Below are positions 8,738 through 18,383 of a stretch of DNA of 64,000 nt, in pieces; position 1 is the first letter of the stretch; every line of letters begins with the position of its first letter. This DNA comes from Tidjanibacter massiliensis (GTDB lineage: Bacteria; Bacteroidota; Bacteroidia; Bacteroidales; Rikenellaceae), in the NCBI RefSeq assembly GCF_900104605.1, contig NZ_LT629960.1, positions 1,798,001 to 1,862,000 on the forward strand. The letters run 5' to 3'. A program made the position numbers and the translations under genes. The notes below the pieces were generated by a model, which was not told the origin of the DNA, did not search any database, and was given only the letters and a program-made list of their open reading frames with translations.

Positions 8738-9103
8738 GGCAAAAAGTTTTAGTGATTCAAAATAATATATCCGTTGGGGGGCCCTGCCGCAATCGTGTGC
8801 GGTGCCACGGTTAAGACAAACGCAATAGTTGTGCCAAGACCGGAAGCGCACCGGACGGTGCATTCCATGCAAACGATACGCAAGCCGCCGCGGTCGGACA
8901 ATATCCGCAAGGGGAACGGTCGGTCGGAGAGGAAACCGGCCCCACATTCCCTAAGGGCCGAACGTCAGCAGTATCGTTCCGCTCCGGAAACGGACTTCGC
9001 GAGCGCATGCCTTTCCCGCACACGAGCCCCCGTCGCACCGAATACCCGTCTATATCCGACTCAACCGCACCTGCGCCCGCAACTGTGCCATTGTCCGGCA
9101 ACC

Positions 9104-9138
9104 GTTGCCGTTTTTTACCGAATATTTTCCTATATTTG
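9104..9138 (+). promoter_or_regulatory. Promoter-like dispersed element, copy 1
   Basis: Contains ACCGAATATTTTCC immediately before TATATTTG (9131-9138), a perfect -7 element. The block upstream of the -7 is shared with copies at 9191, 24244 and, on the minus strand, 49792. Confidence 0.55.
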
Positions 9139-9190
9139 TTTCAACCGAATCGCACCTGCGACCACGGACCGGGCTGCCGCCCGACGACCG

Positions 9191-9225
9191 CTTTCGGTTT
9201 TCATCGAATATATTTCGTATATTTG
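9191..9225 (+). promoter_or_regulatory. Promoter-like dispersed element, copy 2
   Basis: TCGGTTTTCATCGAATATAT leads into TATATTTG (9218-9225). Closest to the acyltransferase start at 9306, so this is its most likely promoter, with an 80-nt leader. It is identical over 22 bp to the minus-strand copy in front of the steroid-reductase gene. Confidence 0.6.
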
Positions 9226-9305
9226 TTTATCGAGCCACGGAAAGACGGTCTCCGTTCCAAACCGGAAACGCACGCGATATCCGTTTCAAAGGCCCGAACC
9301 GACCT

Positions 9306-11324
9306 ATGAACGCCGTAAAAAAAGCATACAGGATAAACGTGGCGCTGAGCCTGTCCAACGTGAATGCGGACTTCCTGCAACTCATCCTCTGCATGATGGT
9401 GAGCCATTACATCATCGCCAACCCCCTGTACGGAGCCGCCCTGTTCCTTTTCGCCAACATCTGGACGCTCTACTTCGAGGGCAACCTGCGCCGGCTCTCT
9501 TCGGGAGCGGCGCCACGGAAAACCAACTTCGTCATGTGGATACTGCTGTCGGCATCGGTATTCGCCGGACTCGCGCTGGTCTTCCTCTACCCCATCGTCA
9601 TGCGGGCTCCGGGCACGAATTTCGTCTCGTTCTTCGTCCTCCTCATCGCGGCCCGCAGCGTACTGACATGGAAGGTGAACGACGCGCTGAGCAAACCGGG
9701 ACTGGCCCGCAGGATATACAAAGGCCTTTTCCAGATACTCTTCTTCGTGCCGTGCCTCGCTTTCGCATGGATAATCGACGACGAACCGGTCATGTGGATG
9801 ACGCTCGTAGGGTATGCCCTGACCGGATTCCTGCTCTCCTACCAGAGCAGCACCATGGCGTCGCTCTCCAAATACATAGCGAATACCCGCCGCGACAAGC
9901 TGCACGACATATTCTCCTACCGCGTATTTTCCAACATGTCCCTCTACGCCCAGATAGCCCTGAGCCTGGGGGTACTCATGTATATCTGTTACGTCAGCTT
10001 CAGCACGCCGGCATTCTCGTCCGACACCTACGTCTACATGGGCGTGTGGATAGTCGCCGTACTGCTCTTTTCGGAACTGTTCACCAAACTCGTCAACAGA
10101 CGGGGATGGATACTGAGTCTCAACATCTTCATCGTGGGAGCGGCCATGTGGATAACCGGCTCCCTGATGATGTTCGACTTCAAGGGGTTATGGGGCTCGA
10201 CCTTCTGGGCGGGCCTGTGGGGTTTCGGCCTGGCGTGTATCACCTCGGTACTGAACCGCTACAACGGAGACTTCAAGATGGTCGCCCGCATAGCCGGCCG
10301 CAAGGTAAGCGACCGCGACCTGCACTTCCGGTCGATGATAACGCAAATCATCTCGGTCATCTTCTCCAATGCCATCATGCTCTGCGTGGTCACGGTCTGG
10401 GTCTTCGTCATTCCCGCTTCGCACACGCCGGAGCTGCCGTGGGTATTCCGCAGCACCATGGTACAACTACCCGTCCTGTTCATGCTGGTCAGCGTATTTT
10501 TCGCGCTCAGGCAGCCGCTGGACGAACGCAGCCGGCAAAAACTGCTGAACTATACACAGGGAACCAACAACAACACCCCTACGAAACAGAACCTCCGCAG
10601 CAACCTCGTGGAGAAGAAAAGGGTGAAATTCGGCGTGAAGATACTGGCCTTCTTCGTGAGGCCCTTCCTCCACCTCAAAGTCTCCGGCAAGGAGTACATG
10701 GAGATGGAACACTTCCCTTCGGTCTTCGTCTGCAACCACGGCATCATCTACGGCCCCATAGCCGCGGTGATATACCTTCCCACCTATTTCCGGCCGTGGA
10801 TAGACCGCAAGATGGTGGACAGGGAGATGGCGGCCAAAGAGATGTACGGACGTTTCATCTACCGCATCCCGCTGCTCCCGCCGAAGGCGAAGATGCGCAT
10901 CGCCCGCCTGCTGGCCGGGCCGGTCACATGGGCGCTGAACTCGTTCAATCCGATACCCGTCGAAAAGAACAACCTGCGGAACGTGATGACCACCTTCGAC
11001 GATACGGTAAAGGTACTCTCCGAGGGCGACAACGTGCTGATATTCCCGGAGAGACCGCGGAAAGTGAAACGGGGCGACAAGATGACCGTCGAACACCTCA
11101 CCGACTCGGTAGGGCGGCTCTTTACGGGATTTGCCAACATCGGACGCCTCTACTACGAGACCACGGGAAAATGCCTGCGGTTCTACCCCATTTACGCGAG
11201 CAAGAGAAACCATACGTTCCGTATCGGGCAGCCGGTGGTCTTCAGTCCCGACAACGACCCGCACGACGAGAAGCAGCGCATCGCCGACCTGCTGCACGAC
11301 AAGATGCTGGAACTGGCGGAGTGA
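9306..11324 (+). CDS. Polytopic membrane protein fused to LPLAT-type acyltransferase domain
   Basis: 672 residues from the ATG at 9306 (the upstream extension is promoter DNA). Residues about 1-420 form roughly ten or more hydrophobic segments resembling a transporter-like module. From about 450 on there is a lysophospholipid acyltransferase (PlsC-type) domain: VFVCNHGIIYGPIA around His478, the Arg-rich YFRPWIDRKMVDREM, and IFPERP with Glu582. The usual catalytic HX4D is changed: the residue five after His478 is Gly, not Asp. The protein probably acts on lysolipids at the inner membrane, perhaps coupling flipping with acylation; that is inference. The TPR-like gene follows 79 nt downstream. 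Confidence 0.82.
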   Translation: MNAVKKAYRINVALSLSNVNADFLQLILCMMVSHYIIANPLYGAALFLFANIWTLYFEGNLRRLSSGAAPRKTNFVMWILLSASVFAGLALVFLYPIVMRAPGTNFVSFFVLLIAARSVLTWKVNDALSKPGLARRIYKGLFQILFFVPCLAFAWIIDDEPVMWMTLVGYALTGFLLSYQSSTMASLSKYIANTRRDKLHDIFSYRVFSNMSLYAQIALSLGVLMYICYVSFSTPAFSSDTYVYMGVWIVAVLLFSELFTKLVNRRGWILSLNIFIVGAAMWITGSLMMFDFKGLWGSTFWAGLWGFGLACITSVLNRYNGDFKMVARIAGRKVSDRDLHFRSMITQIISVIFSNAIMLCVVTVWVFVIPASHTPELPWVFRSTMVQLPVLFMLVSVFFALRQPLDERSRQKLLNYTQGTNNNTPTKQNLRSNLVEKKRVKFGVKILAFFVRPFLHLKVSGKEYMEMEHFPSVFVCNHGIIYGPIAAVIYLPTYFRPWIDRKMVDREMAAKEMYGRFIYRIPLLPPKAKMRIARLLAGPVTWALNSFNPIPVEKNNLRNVMTTFDDTVKVLSEGDNVLIFPERPRKVKRGDKMTVEHLTDSVGRLFTGFANIGRLYYETTGKCLRFYPIYASKRNHTFRIGQPVVFSPDNDPHDEKQRIADLLHDKMLELAE

Positions 11325-11403
11325 GGCGCACCCCCCGCGGGCCGAAGCATCCGTCCGGAAACACCGACCGTCCCCATACGGGGCGGCACAAAGGATAACG
11401 ACC

Positions 11404-11820
11404 ATGAAAAGGATAGCGACAGCACTGGCCGCCCTGTTGCTGGCGGCAGGCATCTCGTGGGGACAGGACCCCGACCTGACCGGATTTCTCGAACAGCTCG
11501 AAAACATCAACGGACGCATGGCGACAGCCATGAATAACGACGATAAGGAGGAGATGGAGAATCTCTATACGGAAATCGTCGTCATGTACGAACAGCAGCC
11601 GGGCAGCGTAAAAAAGACGGCCGCACCGATAATGGGCGGCGTATGGTACAACCTGGCCTGTCTCCGGTCGCTGCGGGGCGATACGGACGGTGCAGTGGAC
11701 GCCTTCAAACAAGCATTGGGGTACGGCTGGAACGACTACGCCTATACCATGAACGACCCTGACCTGAAGACGGCCCGCGAAGACCCACGGTTCATGGCCC
11801 TCGCCGAAAGCATCCGGTAA
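11404..11820 (+). CDS. Small secreted TPR-like protein
   Basis: 138 residues from the ATG at 11404, which begins a clear signal peptide (MKRIATALAALLLAAGISWG). The mature part carries one recognisable tetratricopeptide-like pair, WYNLACLRSLRGDTDGAVDAF, followed by YGWNDYAYTMNDPDLKTARED, the classic C-terminal capping pattern of periplasmic TPR proteins. Probably periplasmic; partner unknown. Likely co-transcribed with the upstream acyltransferase. Confidence 0.8.
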   Translation: MKRIATALAALLLAAGISWGQDPDLTGFLEQLENINGRMATAMNNDDKEEMENLYTEIVVMYEQQPGSVKKTAAPIMGGVWYNLACLRSLRGDTDGAVDAFKQALGYGWNDYAYTMNDPDLKTAREDPRFMALAESIR

Positions 11821-11936
11821 GGCACCGCTCCGAAGAGGGCGGACACCCGCGGGGAGAGCGGACGAACGACGGACAAAATAGGGCCCGCTGCACGGTTTAA
11901 ATGGCACCGCATGGTGATTATCTCAGGAATTATTGC

Positions 11937-11944
11937 TATTTTTG
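11937..11944 (+). promoter_or_regulatory. guaB -7 promoter element
   Basis: TATTTTTG matches TAnnTTTG and lies 22 nt before the guaB ATG at 11967, which supports that start over the in-frame ATG at 11901 lying upstream of the promoter. I see no clear TTTG at -33. Confidence 0.6.
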
Positions 11945-11966
11945 CGGGCAACAAAATCCCGATACC

Positions 11967-13439
11967 ATGTCATTTATCGATGAAAGAGTACTTACAGAGG
12001 GACTGACGTTCGACGATGTCCTTCTGGTGCCTGCCTATTCGGAGGTGTTGCCGCGGGAGGTCGACATAACCACCCGTTTTTCACGAAACATTCGTCTTAA
12101 CATTCCCATCGTATCCGCCGCAATGGATACGGTCACCGAAGCCCCGCTGGCCATCGCGCTCGCACGGGAGGGAGGTATCGGAGTGATACACAAAAACATG
12201 TCTATCGAGCAGCAGGCAGCGCAGGTGCGGAAGGTGAAACGTGCCGAAAACGGCATGATTTACGACCCGGTCACCATTTTCAAGGAGAATACCGTAGGCG
12301 ACGCGCTGCGCCTCATGAAGGAGCACCGCATAGGCGGCATCCCCGTCATTGCGGCCGACCGGACGCTGATAGGCATCGTCACCAACCGCGACCTCCGTTT
12401 CCAGAAAGACACTTCGCGGAAGATAGAGGAGGTCATGACGAAGGAGGGGCTCATCACCACCCACAACTCCGACCTCAAGAACGCCGCCGAAATCCTGCTC
12501 AGGCACAAGATAGAGAAACTGCCGGTGGTAGACCATGCCGGAAAACTCATCGGACTCATCACCTACCGCGACATCACCAAGATGAAGGACAACCCCAATG
12601 CCTGCAAGGACGACAAGGGGCGCCTGCGGGTAGCCGCCGGGGTAGGTGTCACCGCCGACGTACTCGACAGGGTAGCGGCGCTTTACGCCGAGGATGTGGA
12701 CGCCGTGGTACTCGATACCGCTCACGGCCACAGCGTAAACGTCGCCAGGACACTGCGGTCCATCAAGGCCGCATACCCCTCGCTGGACGTCGTGGCGGGC
12801 AACATCGCCACAGGGGCTGCAGCGCGTGCACTCGCCGATGCGGGAGCCGACGGCGTGAAAGTCGGCATCGGGCCCGGTTCGATATGCACCACCCGCGTAG
12901 TGGCCGGCGTAGGCGTACCGCAGCTCACCGCCATATACGGCGTCGCGAAGGAGCTCGCCGGGAGCGGCATACCGGTGATAGCCGACGGCGGACTGCGCTA
13001 CTCGGGCGACATCGTGAAGGCACTCGCGGCAGGCGGCGACTGCGTGATGGTCGGCTCCATGCTGGCCGGCGTGGAAGAGTCTCCGGGCGAAACCATCATC
13101 TACAACGGCAGGAAATTCAAGTCCTACCGCGGCATGGGTTCGGTAGAGGCCATGAACAAGGGCTCGAAAGACCGCTATTTCCAGGGCGAAGAGACCGATA
13201 CGAGCAAATTCGTACCGGAAGGCATCGAAGCACGCGTACCCTACAAAGGGTATCTCAGCGAAACGGTCTACCAGCTCATCGGTGGTCTGAAGTCGGGTAT
13301 GGGGTACTGCGGCGCAAAGGACATCGCCGCCCTGAAACACGCCGACTTCGTGAAAATAACGTCGGCAGGCGTGATAGAGAACCACCCGCACGACGTGACG
13401 ATAACCCGCGAAGCACCCAACTACTCCCGCGGAGAGTAA
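11967..13439 (+). CDS. guaB: IMP dehydrogenase
   Basis: Oxidises IMP to XMP with NAD+, the committed step of GMP synthesis. The 490 residues start [20 protein letters not shown], the standard IMPDH N-terminus. Two CBS domains (about 90-205) are inserted in the TIM barrel ([20 protein letters not shown] and [20 protein letters not shown]). The active-site loop [11 protein letters not shown] carries the catalytic Cys, followed by the [10 protein letters not shown] and GSMLAG phosphate-binding segments and the mobile flap (GMGSVEAM...KDRYFQ). guaA follows, so the two steps to GMP are adjacent. Confidence 0.97.
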   Translation: MSFIDERVLTEGLTFDDVLLVPAYSEVLPREVDITTRFSRNIRLNIPIVSAAMDTVTEAPLAIALAREGGIGVIHKNMSIEQQAAQVRKVKRAENGMIYDPVTIFKENTVGDALRLMKEHRIGGIPVIAADRTLIGIVTNRDLRFQKDTSRKIEEVMTKEGLITTHNSDLKNAAEILLRHKIEKLPVVDHAGKLIGLITYRDITKMKDNPNACKDDKGRLRVAAGVGVTADVLDRVAALYAEDVDAVVLDTAHGHSVNVARTLRSIKAAYPSLDVVAGNIATGAAARALADAGADGVKVGIGPGSICTTRVVAGVGVPQLTAIYGVAKELAGSGIPVIADGGLRYSGDIVKALAAGGDCVMVGSMLAGVEESPGETIIYNGRKFKSYRGMGSVEAMNKGSKDRYFQGEETDTSKFVPEGIEARVPYKGYLSETVYQLIGGLKSGMGYCGAKDIAALKHADFVKITSAGVIENHPHDVTITREAPNYSRGE

Positions 13440-13476
13440 CAGCCGGTTATCCCGGCCGCAAAGGAGTGATATATCG

Positions 13477-13522
13477 GATGAGGATTTGTACAGGGAGGAT
13501 TCCCGCGAGGCAAATCCTCATC
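13477..13522 (+). repeat. Long inverted repeat between guaB and guaA
   Basis: GATGAGGATTTG (13477-13488) and CAAATCCTCATC (13511-13522) are perfect 12-bp arms around a 22-nt loop that itself contains GGGA...TCCC. No T-tract follows on either strand, so this is not a plain intrinsic terminator. It lies in the 247-nt guaB-guaA spacer and could be an RNA control element or operator. Confidence 0.6.
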
Positions 13523-13686
13523 GGATTCAAGGAAGAAGCAGCCGCAAACGGCCTCCCACACCAACGAGCAAGGACGGCACAACGGCCTTTGCCAATAACA
13601 GAGAGGAGAGCGGACGAATTACGGTTCCCGCCAAAGAGAGGACGACAACGGACGCTCCCCATTCCTACGAAGAGCTAAACGACAGT

Positions 13687-15225
13687 ATGAATACCATGCA
13701 GGAAAAGATTCTGATACTCGACTTCGGTTCGCAGTACACGCAGCTCATCGCGCGTCGTGTACGCGAACTGAACGTCTATTGCGAGATACATCCCTACAAC
13801 AGGATACCGACGCTCGATGCGGGTGTCAAGGGGGTGATACTCTCCGGCAGCCCCTATTCGGTACGGGACGAACAGGCCCCGCATCCGGAGCTGGGCGCCA
13901 TCAAGGGCCGACTGCCGCTGCTGGGCGTATGCTACGGCGCGCAGTGGCTCGCCCAGAACTACGGGGGGCAGGTCGAACCGGCCGCAAGCCGTGAATACGG
14001 CCGTGCCATGCTGAACGTGACCGACCGCGAGGATGCCCTGCTGAAAGGGATGCCCGAACGCACACAGGTATGGATGTCGCACGGCGACACCATCACCCTG
14101 CTTCCGGCAGGTTACCGGGTGACGGCCAGCACCGACGATGTACACAATGCCGCCTTCCGCATCGAAGGCGAACCGACATGGGGCATTCAGTTCCATCCGG
14201 AAGTCTACCACTCCACCGACGGACTCAAGCTGCTGGAAAACTTCGTGGCGGGCATCTGCGGCTGCCGGCGCGACTGGAGTCCCGAATCGTTCGTGGATGC
14301 CACCGTACGGGAGCTGCGGGAGAAGCTCGGCGACGACAAAGTGGTGCTCGGCCTTTCGGGAGGCGTGGACTCCTCCGTAGCCGCCATCCTGCTGCACCGG
14401 GCCATCGGCAAGAACCTCTACTGCATCTTCGTCGATACGGGTCTGCTCCGCAAGAACGAATTTACGGACGTACTCGCCTCCTACCGTCACATGGGGCTCA
14501 ACGTCAAGGGAGTACAGGCCGGGGAGAAGTTTCTGGGCGACCTGCGCGGCGTCACCGACCCCGAAGCGAAACGCAAAATCATCGGCCGCGACTTCATCGA
14601 GGTCTTCAACGCGGAAGCGAAAGCCATCGAAAACGTCCAATGGCTGGCACAGGGAACCATCTATCCGGATGTCATCGAATCCATGTCGGTGAACGGCCCT
14701 TCGGCGACCATCAAGTCGCACCACAACGTGGGCGGGCTTCCCGAAGAGATGCACCTGCGCATCGTCGAACCGCTGCGCCTCCTTTTCAAGGACGAAGTGA
14801 GGCGCGTGGGACGGACGCTGGGCATCGACCCGCTGATACTCGAACGCCACCCCTTCCCCGGGCCGGGACTCGGCATCCGGATACTCGGAGAAGTGACGCC
14901 GGAACGGGTAGCCGTTCTGCAGGAGGCCGACAGAATATACATGGACGCACTGAAGGAGTGGGGCCTGTACGACAAGGTCTGGCAGGCCGGCACGATTCTG
15001 CTCCCGGTCAAGAGCGTCGGCGTGATGGGTGACGAACGTACCTACGAGAGCTGTGTCGCGCTGCGGGCGGTAACCTCCACCGACGGCATGACCGCCGACT
15101 GGGTGCACCTCCCCTACGACTTCCTCGCCCGTGTTTCGAACGACATCATCAACCGCGTGCGCGGCATCAACCGCGTCGTGTACGACATCTCCTCGAAACC
15201 GCCGGCAACCATCGAATGGGAATAA
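13687..15225 (+). CDS. guaA: GMP synthase (glutamine-hydrolysing)
   Basis: Converts XMP to GMP with ATP and glutamine. From the ATG at 13687 ([20 protein letters not shown]) the 512 residues show the class I amidotransferase domain first (nucleophile Cys82 in GVCYGAQW, and FHPEVYHS with the catalytic His and Glu), then the ATP pyrophosphatase domain with P-loop [12 protein letters not shown], then the C-terminal dimerisation domain ending in the family signature STDGMTADW...KPPATIEWE. The in-frame start at 13486 lies in the spacer and gives an atypical N-terminus, so it was rejected. A good terminator follows. Confidence 0.96.
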   Translation: MNTMQEKILILDFGSQYTQLIARRVRELNVYCEIHPYNRIPTLDAGVKGVILSGSPYSVRDEQAPHPELGAIKGRLPLLGVCYGAQWLAQNYGGQVEPAASREYGRAMLNVTDREDALLKGMPERTQVWMSHGDTITLLPAGYRVTASTDDVHNAAFRIEGEPTWGIQFHPEVYHSTDGLKLLENFVAGICGCRRDWSPESFVDATVRELREKLGDDKVVLGLSGGVDSSVAAILLHRAIGKNLYCIFVDTGLLRKNEFTDVLASYRHMGLNVKGVQAGEKFLGDLRGVTDPEAKRKIIGRDFIEVFNAEAKAIENVQWLAQGTIYPDVIESMSVNGPSATIKSHHNVGGLPEEMHLRIVEPLRLLFKDEVRRVGRTLGIDPLILERHPFPGPGLGIRILGEVTPERVAVLQEADRIYMDALKEWGLYDKVWQAGTILLPVKSVGVMGDERTYESCVALRAVTSTDGMTADWVHLPYDFLARVSNDIINRVRGINRVVYDISSKPPATIEWE

Positions 15226-15263
15226 CGGCAGCTACCGAATAACAGCTGATTGACACATAATTG

Positions 15264-15291
15264 GCCCCGGCATCTGCTGTCGGGGCTTTTT
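15264..15291 (+). terminator. Rho-independent terminator after guaA
   Basis: GCCCCG (15264-15269) pairs with CGGGGC (15281-15286) across an 11-nt loop and is followed by five T residues. Confidence 0.85.
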
Positions 15292-15403
15292 CATGTCGGG
15301 CGAACACACCTTGCTCCGGCCGAATAATAGTCAGCAGAGCATAACCTAATTCCCGGAAATTTGGTACCTTTACCTGCAGAATGAACCATCCTACCGTTTA
15401 CAC

Positions 15404-16411
15404 ATGAAATACTCGATTGACCCGAATGCCCGCTGCGCGGTGATAGGCGCCGGAAGCTGGGCGACCGCCATCGTCAAAATACTTCTTGAAAACGAAAAAA
15501 GAATAGCGTGGTATATCCGCGAACCGGAGATACGCGAAAGCATCGCTGCGAACGGTACCAACGCCCTCTACCTGCAGGACGTACACTTCGACGCCGACCG
15601 CCTCGACATCTCGGGCGACGTGAACGAGGTGTTCGAGCAGGCCGACCTTGTTGTGCTGGCCGTCCCGTCGGCCTATATCAAGACTACGCTGCAGCCGCTC
15701 CGGGTATCGCTCGAAAACAAATTCATCGTCTCCGCCATCAAGGGCATCATCGCCAACGAATACATCACCATCGCCGAATTCATGAATCAGGATTACGGCG
15801 TTCCGTTCGACCGTATAGGTATCGTTTCGGGGCCGAGCCATGCCGAAGAGGTGGCTATGGAGCGCCTCACTTACCTGACGATGGTGTGCAAGGACATCGA
15901 CAACGCCAAGGTGCTCGGCCGAAAATTCGCCTCGCGTTACATCAATACGGTCTATTCCACCGACATCTATGGCGTGGAGTACGGCGCGGTACTCAAGAAC
16001 ATCTACGCCGTAGCCGTCGGGATATGCACCGGACTGGGTTACGGAGACAACTTCATGGCGGTACTCATCGCCAACAGCGCGATGGAGATGAGCCGCTTCA
16101 TGGAACGCACCTACCCCTCGCCGCGCGACTTCAACGCTTCGGTCTATTTGGGCGACCTGCTGGTTACCTGCTACTCGAAATTCAGCCGTAACCGGACATT
16201 CGGAACGATGATAGGCAAGGGATACTCCGTAAAAAGCACCATGATAGAGATGACGATGGTAGCGGAGGGCTACTACTCTTCGGCATGTATCAATCAGATA
16301 AACAAAAAGTTCGACATATACATGCCGATAGCTGACGCCGTCTATCGGATACTTTACCAAAAGGCGTCTGCCGCCGACACGATAAAGAGACTGCAAAAGG
16401 AGCTCGTGTAA
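15404..16411 (+). CDS. gpsA: Glycerol-3-phosphate dehydrogenase [NAD(P)+]
   Basis: Reduces dihydroxyacetone phosphate to sn-glycerol 3-phosphate, the backbone for phospholipids. The 335 residues open with a Rossmann motif VIGAGSWATAIVKIL (Gly-x-Gly-x-x-Ala) and contain GPSHAEEVA and the substrate-binding/catalytic segment EYGAVLKNIYAVAVGI...GYGDN, with the conserved Lys. A -7-like TACCTTTA lies at 15365-15372, 31 nt upstream. Monocistronic; convergent with ssb. Confidence 0.94.
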   Translation: MKYSIDPNARCAVIGAGSWATAIVKILLENEKRIAWYIREPEIRESIAANGTNALYLQDVHFDADRLDISGDVNEVFEQADLVVLAVPSAYIKTTLQPLRVSLENKFIVSAIKGIIANEYITIAEFMNQDYGVPFDRIGIVSGPSHAEEVAMERLTYLTMVCKDIDNAKVLGRKFASRYINTVYSTDIYGVEYGAVLKNIYAVAVGICTGLGYGDNFMAVLIANSAMEMSRFMERTYPSPRDFNASVYLGDLLVTCYSKFSRNRTFGTMIGKGYSVKSTMIEMTMVAEGYYSSACINQINKKFDIYMPIADAVYRILYQKASAADTIKRLQKELV

Positions 16412-16870
16412 CTGCCCGGCACCTCGCTTGCCAAAGTGCACCCATGCTCCGGGAAACGCGGGTACGCGGTATCCGGAGCGACGGTCATCCTTTCCTATCG
16501 ACTGCGGGAGCGGGAAGTATCCGCAAAGGGAAGCATCCGTTTCAAAATACGGAACGGACAGATACATGCAGGAGCGACGAACCCAGTGGGACTCTCTTGT
16601 GTGGTTGAGACGGTATGGCAGCAGAGACCGGAACCTAACAATATGCCGATGCCGACATGCCTCTCTCTCGACAAAACGAAAGGAAACTCCTCGCAGAGGA
16701 ACGACAGCCGGACGTATTCGATACGCCCGGCTGTTCATCGTATTCATTCAGGCGAGCTCTTCCGCAGCCACCCGTTGTACACGACAACGCCCCTTATAAA
16801 AAAGAAGGGAACGAGTGCCCGGCCGACAGCAGAAAGAGCCGGTAAACTCACAGCGGAAAACCGACCGCCG
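16412..16870. other. Intergenic region between convergent gpsA and ssb
   Basis: 459 bp with no convincing coding region. The one distinct structure is the strong hairpin at 16704-16734. Short frames here lack start signals and family resemblance. Confidence 0.5.
16704..16734. repeat. Strong hairpin between gpsA and ssb
   Basis: ACAGCCGG pairs with CCGGCTGT and, after one A-C mismatch, CGTAT pairs with ATACG around a 3-nt loop. It is symmetrical and lies between convergent genes, so it may terminate transcripts from both sides, although neither flank has a T-tract. Confidence 0.6.
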
Positions 16871-17407
16871 TCAGAACGGAAGGTCGTCCGGGTCGTCGAG
16901 ATTCACCTCCGGAGCAGCCGGCGTCTGTGCTGGTTGCTGCGGCTGATACCCGCCTCCCGAATAGGACGCGTTGCCACCCTGGCCGTATCCGCCGCCATAG
17001 GCCGGCTGCGACGGCTGACCGCCGTACCCCTGCTGTCCTCCCTGCGGAGAGAGGGGTTGTCCGGCCGAAGGGTTGTCCGAACGGCGGCCGAGCATCTTCA
17101 GGTCGTCGGCCAATATCTCTATCGAATAACGTTTCACTCCCTGCTGGTCGGTCCATTCGCGGCTGCGCAGCCGCCCTTCGATATAGACCTGCGACCCCTT
17201 GCGGATGAAACGGTCGGCCACATCGGCCAGGTTACGCCAGAGCACCACACTGTGCCATTCGGTATGGTCGCGGGACTCCTGCGCTTCGCGGTTGTATATC
17301 CGTTCGGTGGTCGCAACCCTGATGCGGGCCATCTTGACTCCGCTTTCCAGCGTACGTATCTCCGGGTCGGCCCCAACGTTGCCTATCAAAATAACCTTGT
17401 TAATCAT
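16871..17407 (-). CDS. ssb: Single-stranded DNA-binding protein
   Basis: 178 residues from the ATG at 17407 (MINKVILIGNVGADPEIR), the usual SSB start. Residues 1-110 form the OB fold (WHSVVLWRNLADVADRFIRKG, QVYIEGRLRSREW), followed by a long Gly/Gln/Pro-rich linker and the acidic tip DDPDDLPF that recruits partner proteins such as repair and replication enzymes. It lies 76 nt after punA on the same strand and may be the last gene of a lpxK-punA-ssb transcript. Confidence 0.96.
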   Translation of the reverse strand: MINKVILIGNVGADPEIRTLESGVKMARIRVATTERIYNREAQESRDHTEWHSVVLWRNLADVADRFIRKGSQVYIEGRLRSREWTDQQGVKRYSIEILADDLKMLGRRSDNPSAGQPLSPQGGQQGYGGQPSQPAYGGGYGQGGNASYSGGGYQPQQPAQTPAAPEVNLDDPDDLPF

Positions 17408-17483
17408 ATCTCTCCTCTTTAACGCATTCTGAATCCATATCGTCCCGACGGGGCCGTACCCCTTCGCCGGACAACATACCACT

Positions 17484-18293
17484 CTAAAGTTCGGCAAGCA
17501 TCCCGATGAACAGGCGCGTCATCTCCTTCTCGGCCCGGCGTCCCTGCTCCTGCACCACTTCGTGCGACACGGAGTCGTCCGAAGCGAGGTCGGTAATTAT
17601 CGACACGCCGAAACAGGGAATACCCATATGGCGGGCCGCAATGATTTCCGGCGTAGTGGACATCCCCACCGCATCTCCGCCGATGGCACGCACGTAATGG
17701 TACTCCTGCGGCGTCTCGAACGTCGGCCCCGTCAGCCCGACATAACAGCCGTACTGGAGTTTAATCCCCTCCTTCCCCGCGATTTCCGTAGCCAGGGCGA
17801 TGAGAGAGGGGTCGTAAGCTCCTTTCATATCGGGGAAACGCGGGCCGAGTTCCTCGATATTGGGCCCTATCAGCGGGTTGGGAATCAAATTGATGTGGTC
17901 GTTTATCACCATCAGGTCCCCCACCCGGAAGGTGGGATTCGTCCCTCCGCTCGCATTGGAGACGAAAAGGCGTGCGATGCCGAGGAACTTCATCACCCGG
18001 ACAGGGAAGACCACCTGCTGCGGCGTATATCCCTCATAATAGTGGAAACGCCCCTGCATGGCGACGATACGCCGCCCGCCGAGCTCTCCGAAGATGAGCC
18101 GTCCCTTGTGGCCCTCCACGGTCGACACCGGAAAGTCCGGTATGTCGGCATATTCGATGGAGTGGCGAATGGCGATGTGGTCCACGAGCCCGCCGAGACC
18201 CGTTCCCAAAATAATACCTACCTCCGGACGGAATCCGGAAGTGCGTCCGTCGATGAAAGCGGCGGCATGCTTTATCTTTTCCAGCATATCCAT
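17484..18293 (-). CDS. punA: Purine-nucleoside phosphorylase
   Basis: Phosphorolytic cleavage of purine nucleosides (guanosine/inosine) for salvage. The 269 residues match the trimeric PNP class: GIILGTGLGGLVDHI (phosphate site), VEGHKGRLIFG, MQGRFHYYEGY, SNASGGTNP, and the base-binding region GLTGPTFETPQEY...GGDAVGMSTTPE. The start at 18293 (MDMLEKIKHAAAFI) gives the normal length. It follows lpxK by 90 nt on the same strand. Confidence 0.95.
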   Translation of the reverse strand: MDMLEKIKHAAAFIDGRTSGFRPEVGIILGTGLGGLVDHIAIRHSIEYADIPDFPVSTVEGHKGRLIFGELGGRRIVAMQGRFHYYEGYTPQQVVFPVRVMKFLGIARLFVSNASGGTNPTFRVGDLMVINDHINLIPNPLIGPNIEELGPRFPDMKGAYDPSLIALATEIAGKEGIKLQYGCYVGLTGPTFETPQEYHYVRAIGGDAVGMSTTPEIIAARHMGIPCFGVSIITDLASDDSVSHEVVQEQGRRAEKEMTRLFIGMLAEL

Positions 18294-18383
18294 AATCTTA
18301 AATACATATCAATATATATCATAAGCCGGCAACTGCCGGCCGCATCTACAAATGCAATGCAACGGAAATACGCTCCCGAACGG

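Larger units (their letters stand above)
8738..9305. other. Long intergenic region with repeated promoter-like modules
   Basis: 568 bp without a convincing gene. It separates the minus-strand stress cluster from the plus-strand acyltransferase gene. The right part carries two copies of a dispersed promoter-like element (9104-9138 and 9191-9225) embedded in a degenerate direct repeat: ACTCAACCGCACCTGCG near 9060 and TTCAACCGAATCGCACCTG near 9140. Confidence 0.6.

Noticed and set aside
8774-9305. Upstream extension of long frames before the acyltransferase
   Set aside because: This DNA is non-coding promoter sequence with repeated -7 elements; the acyltransferase N-terminus starts at 9306.
13477-13522. 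Intrinsic terminator after guaB
   Set aside because: The stem is strong but no T-run follows on either strand, so I list it as an inverted repeat of unknown role.
13440-13686. Purine riboswitch in front of guaA
   Set aside because: I could not find the three-way junction with paired loop motifs of the purine class; only one long hairpin is present.
16412-16870. 6S RNA or other small RNA gene between gpsA and ssb
   Set aside because: Apart from one hairpin I see neither a promoter nor a conserved small-RNA layout.
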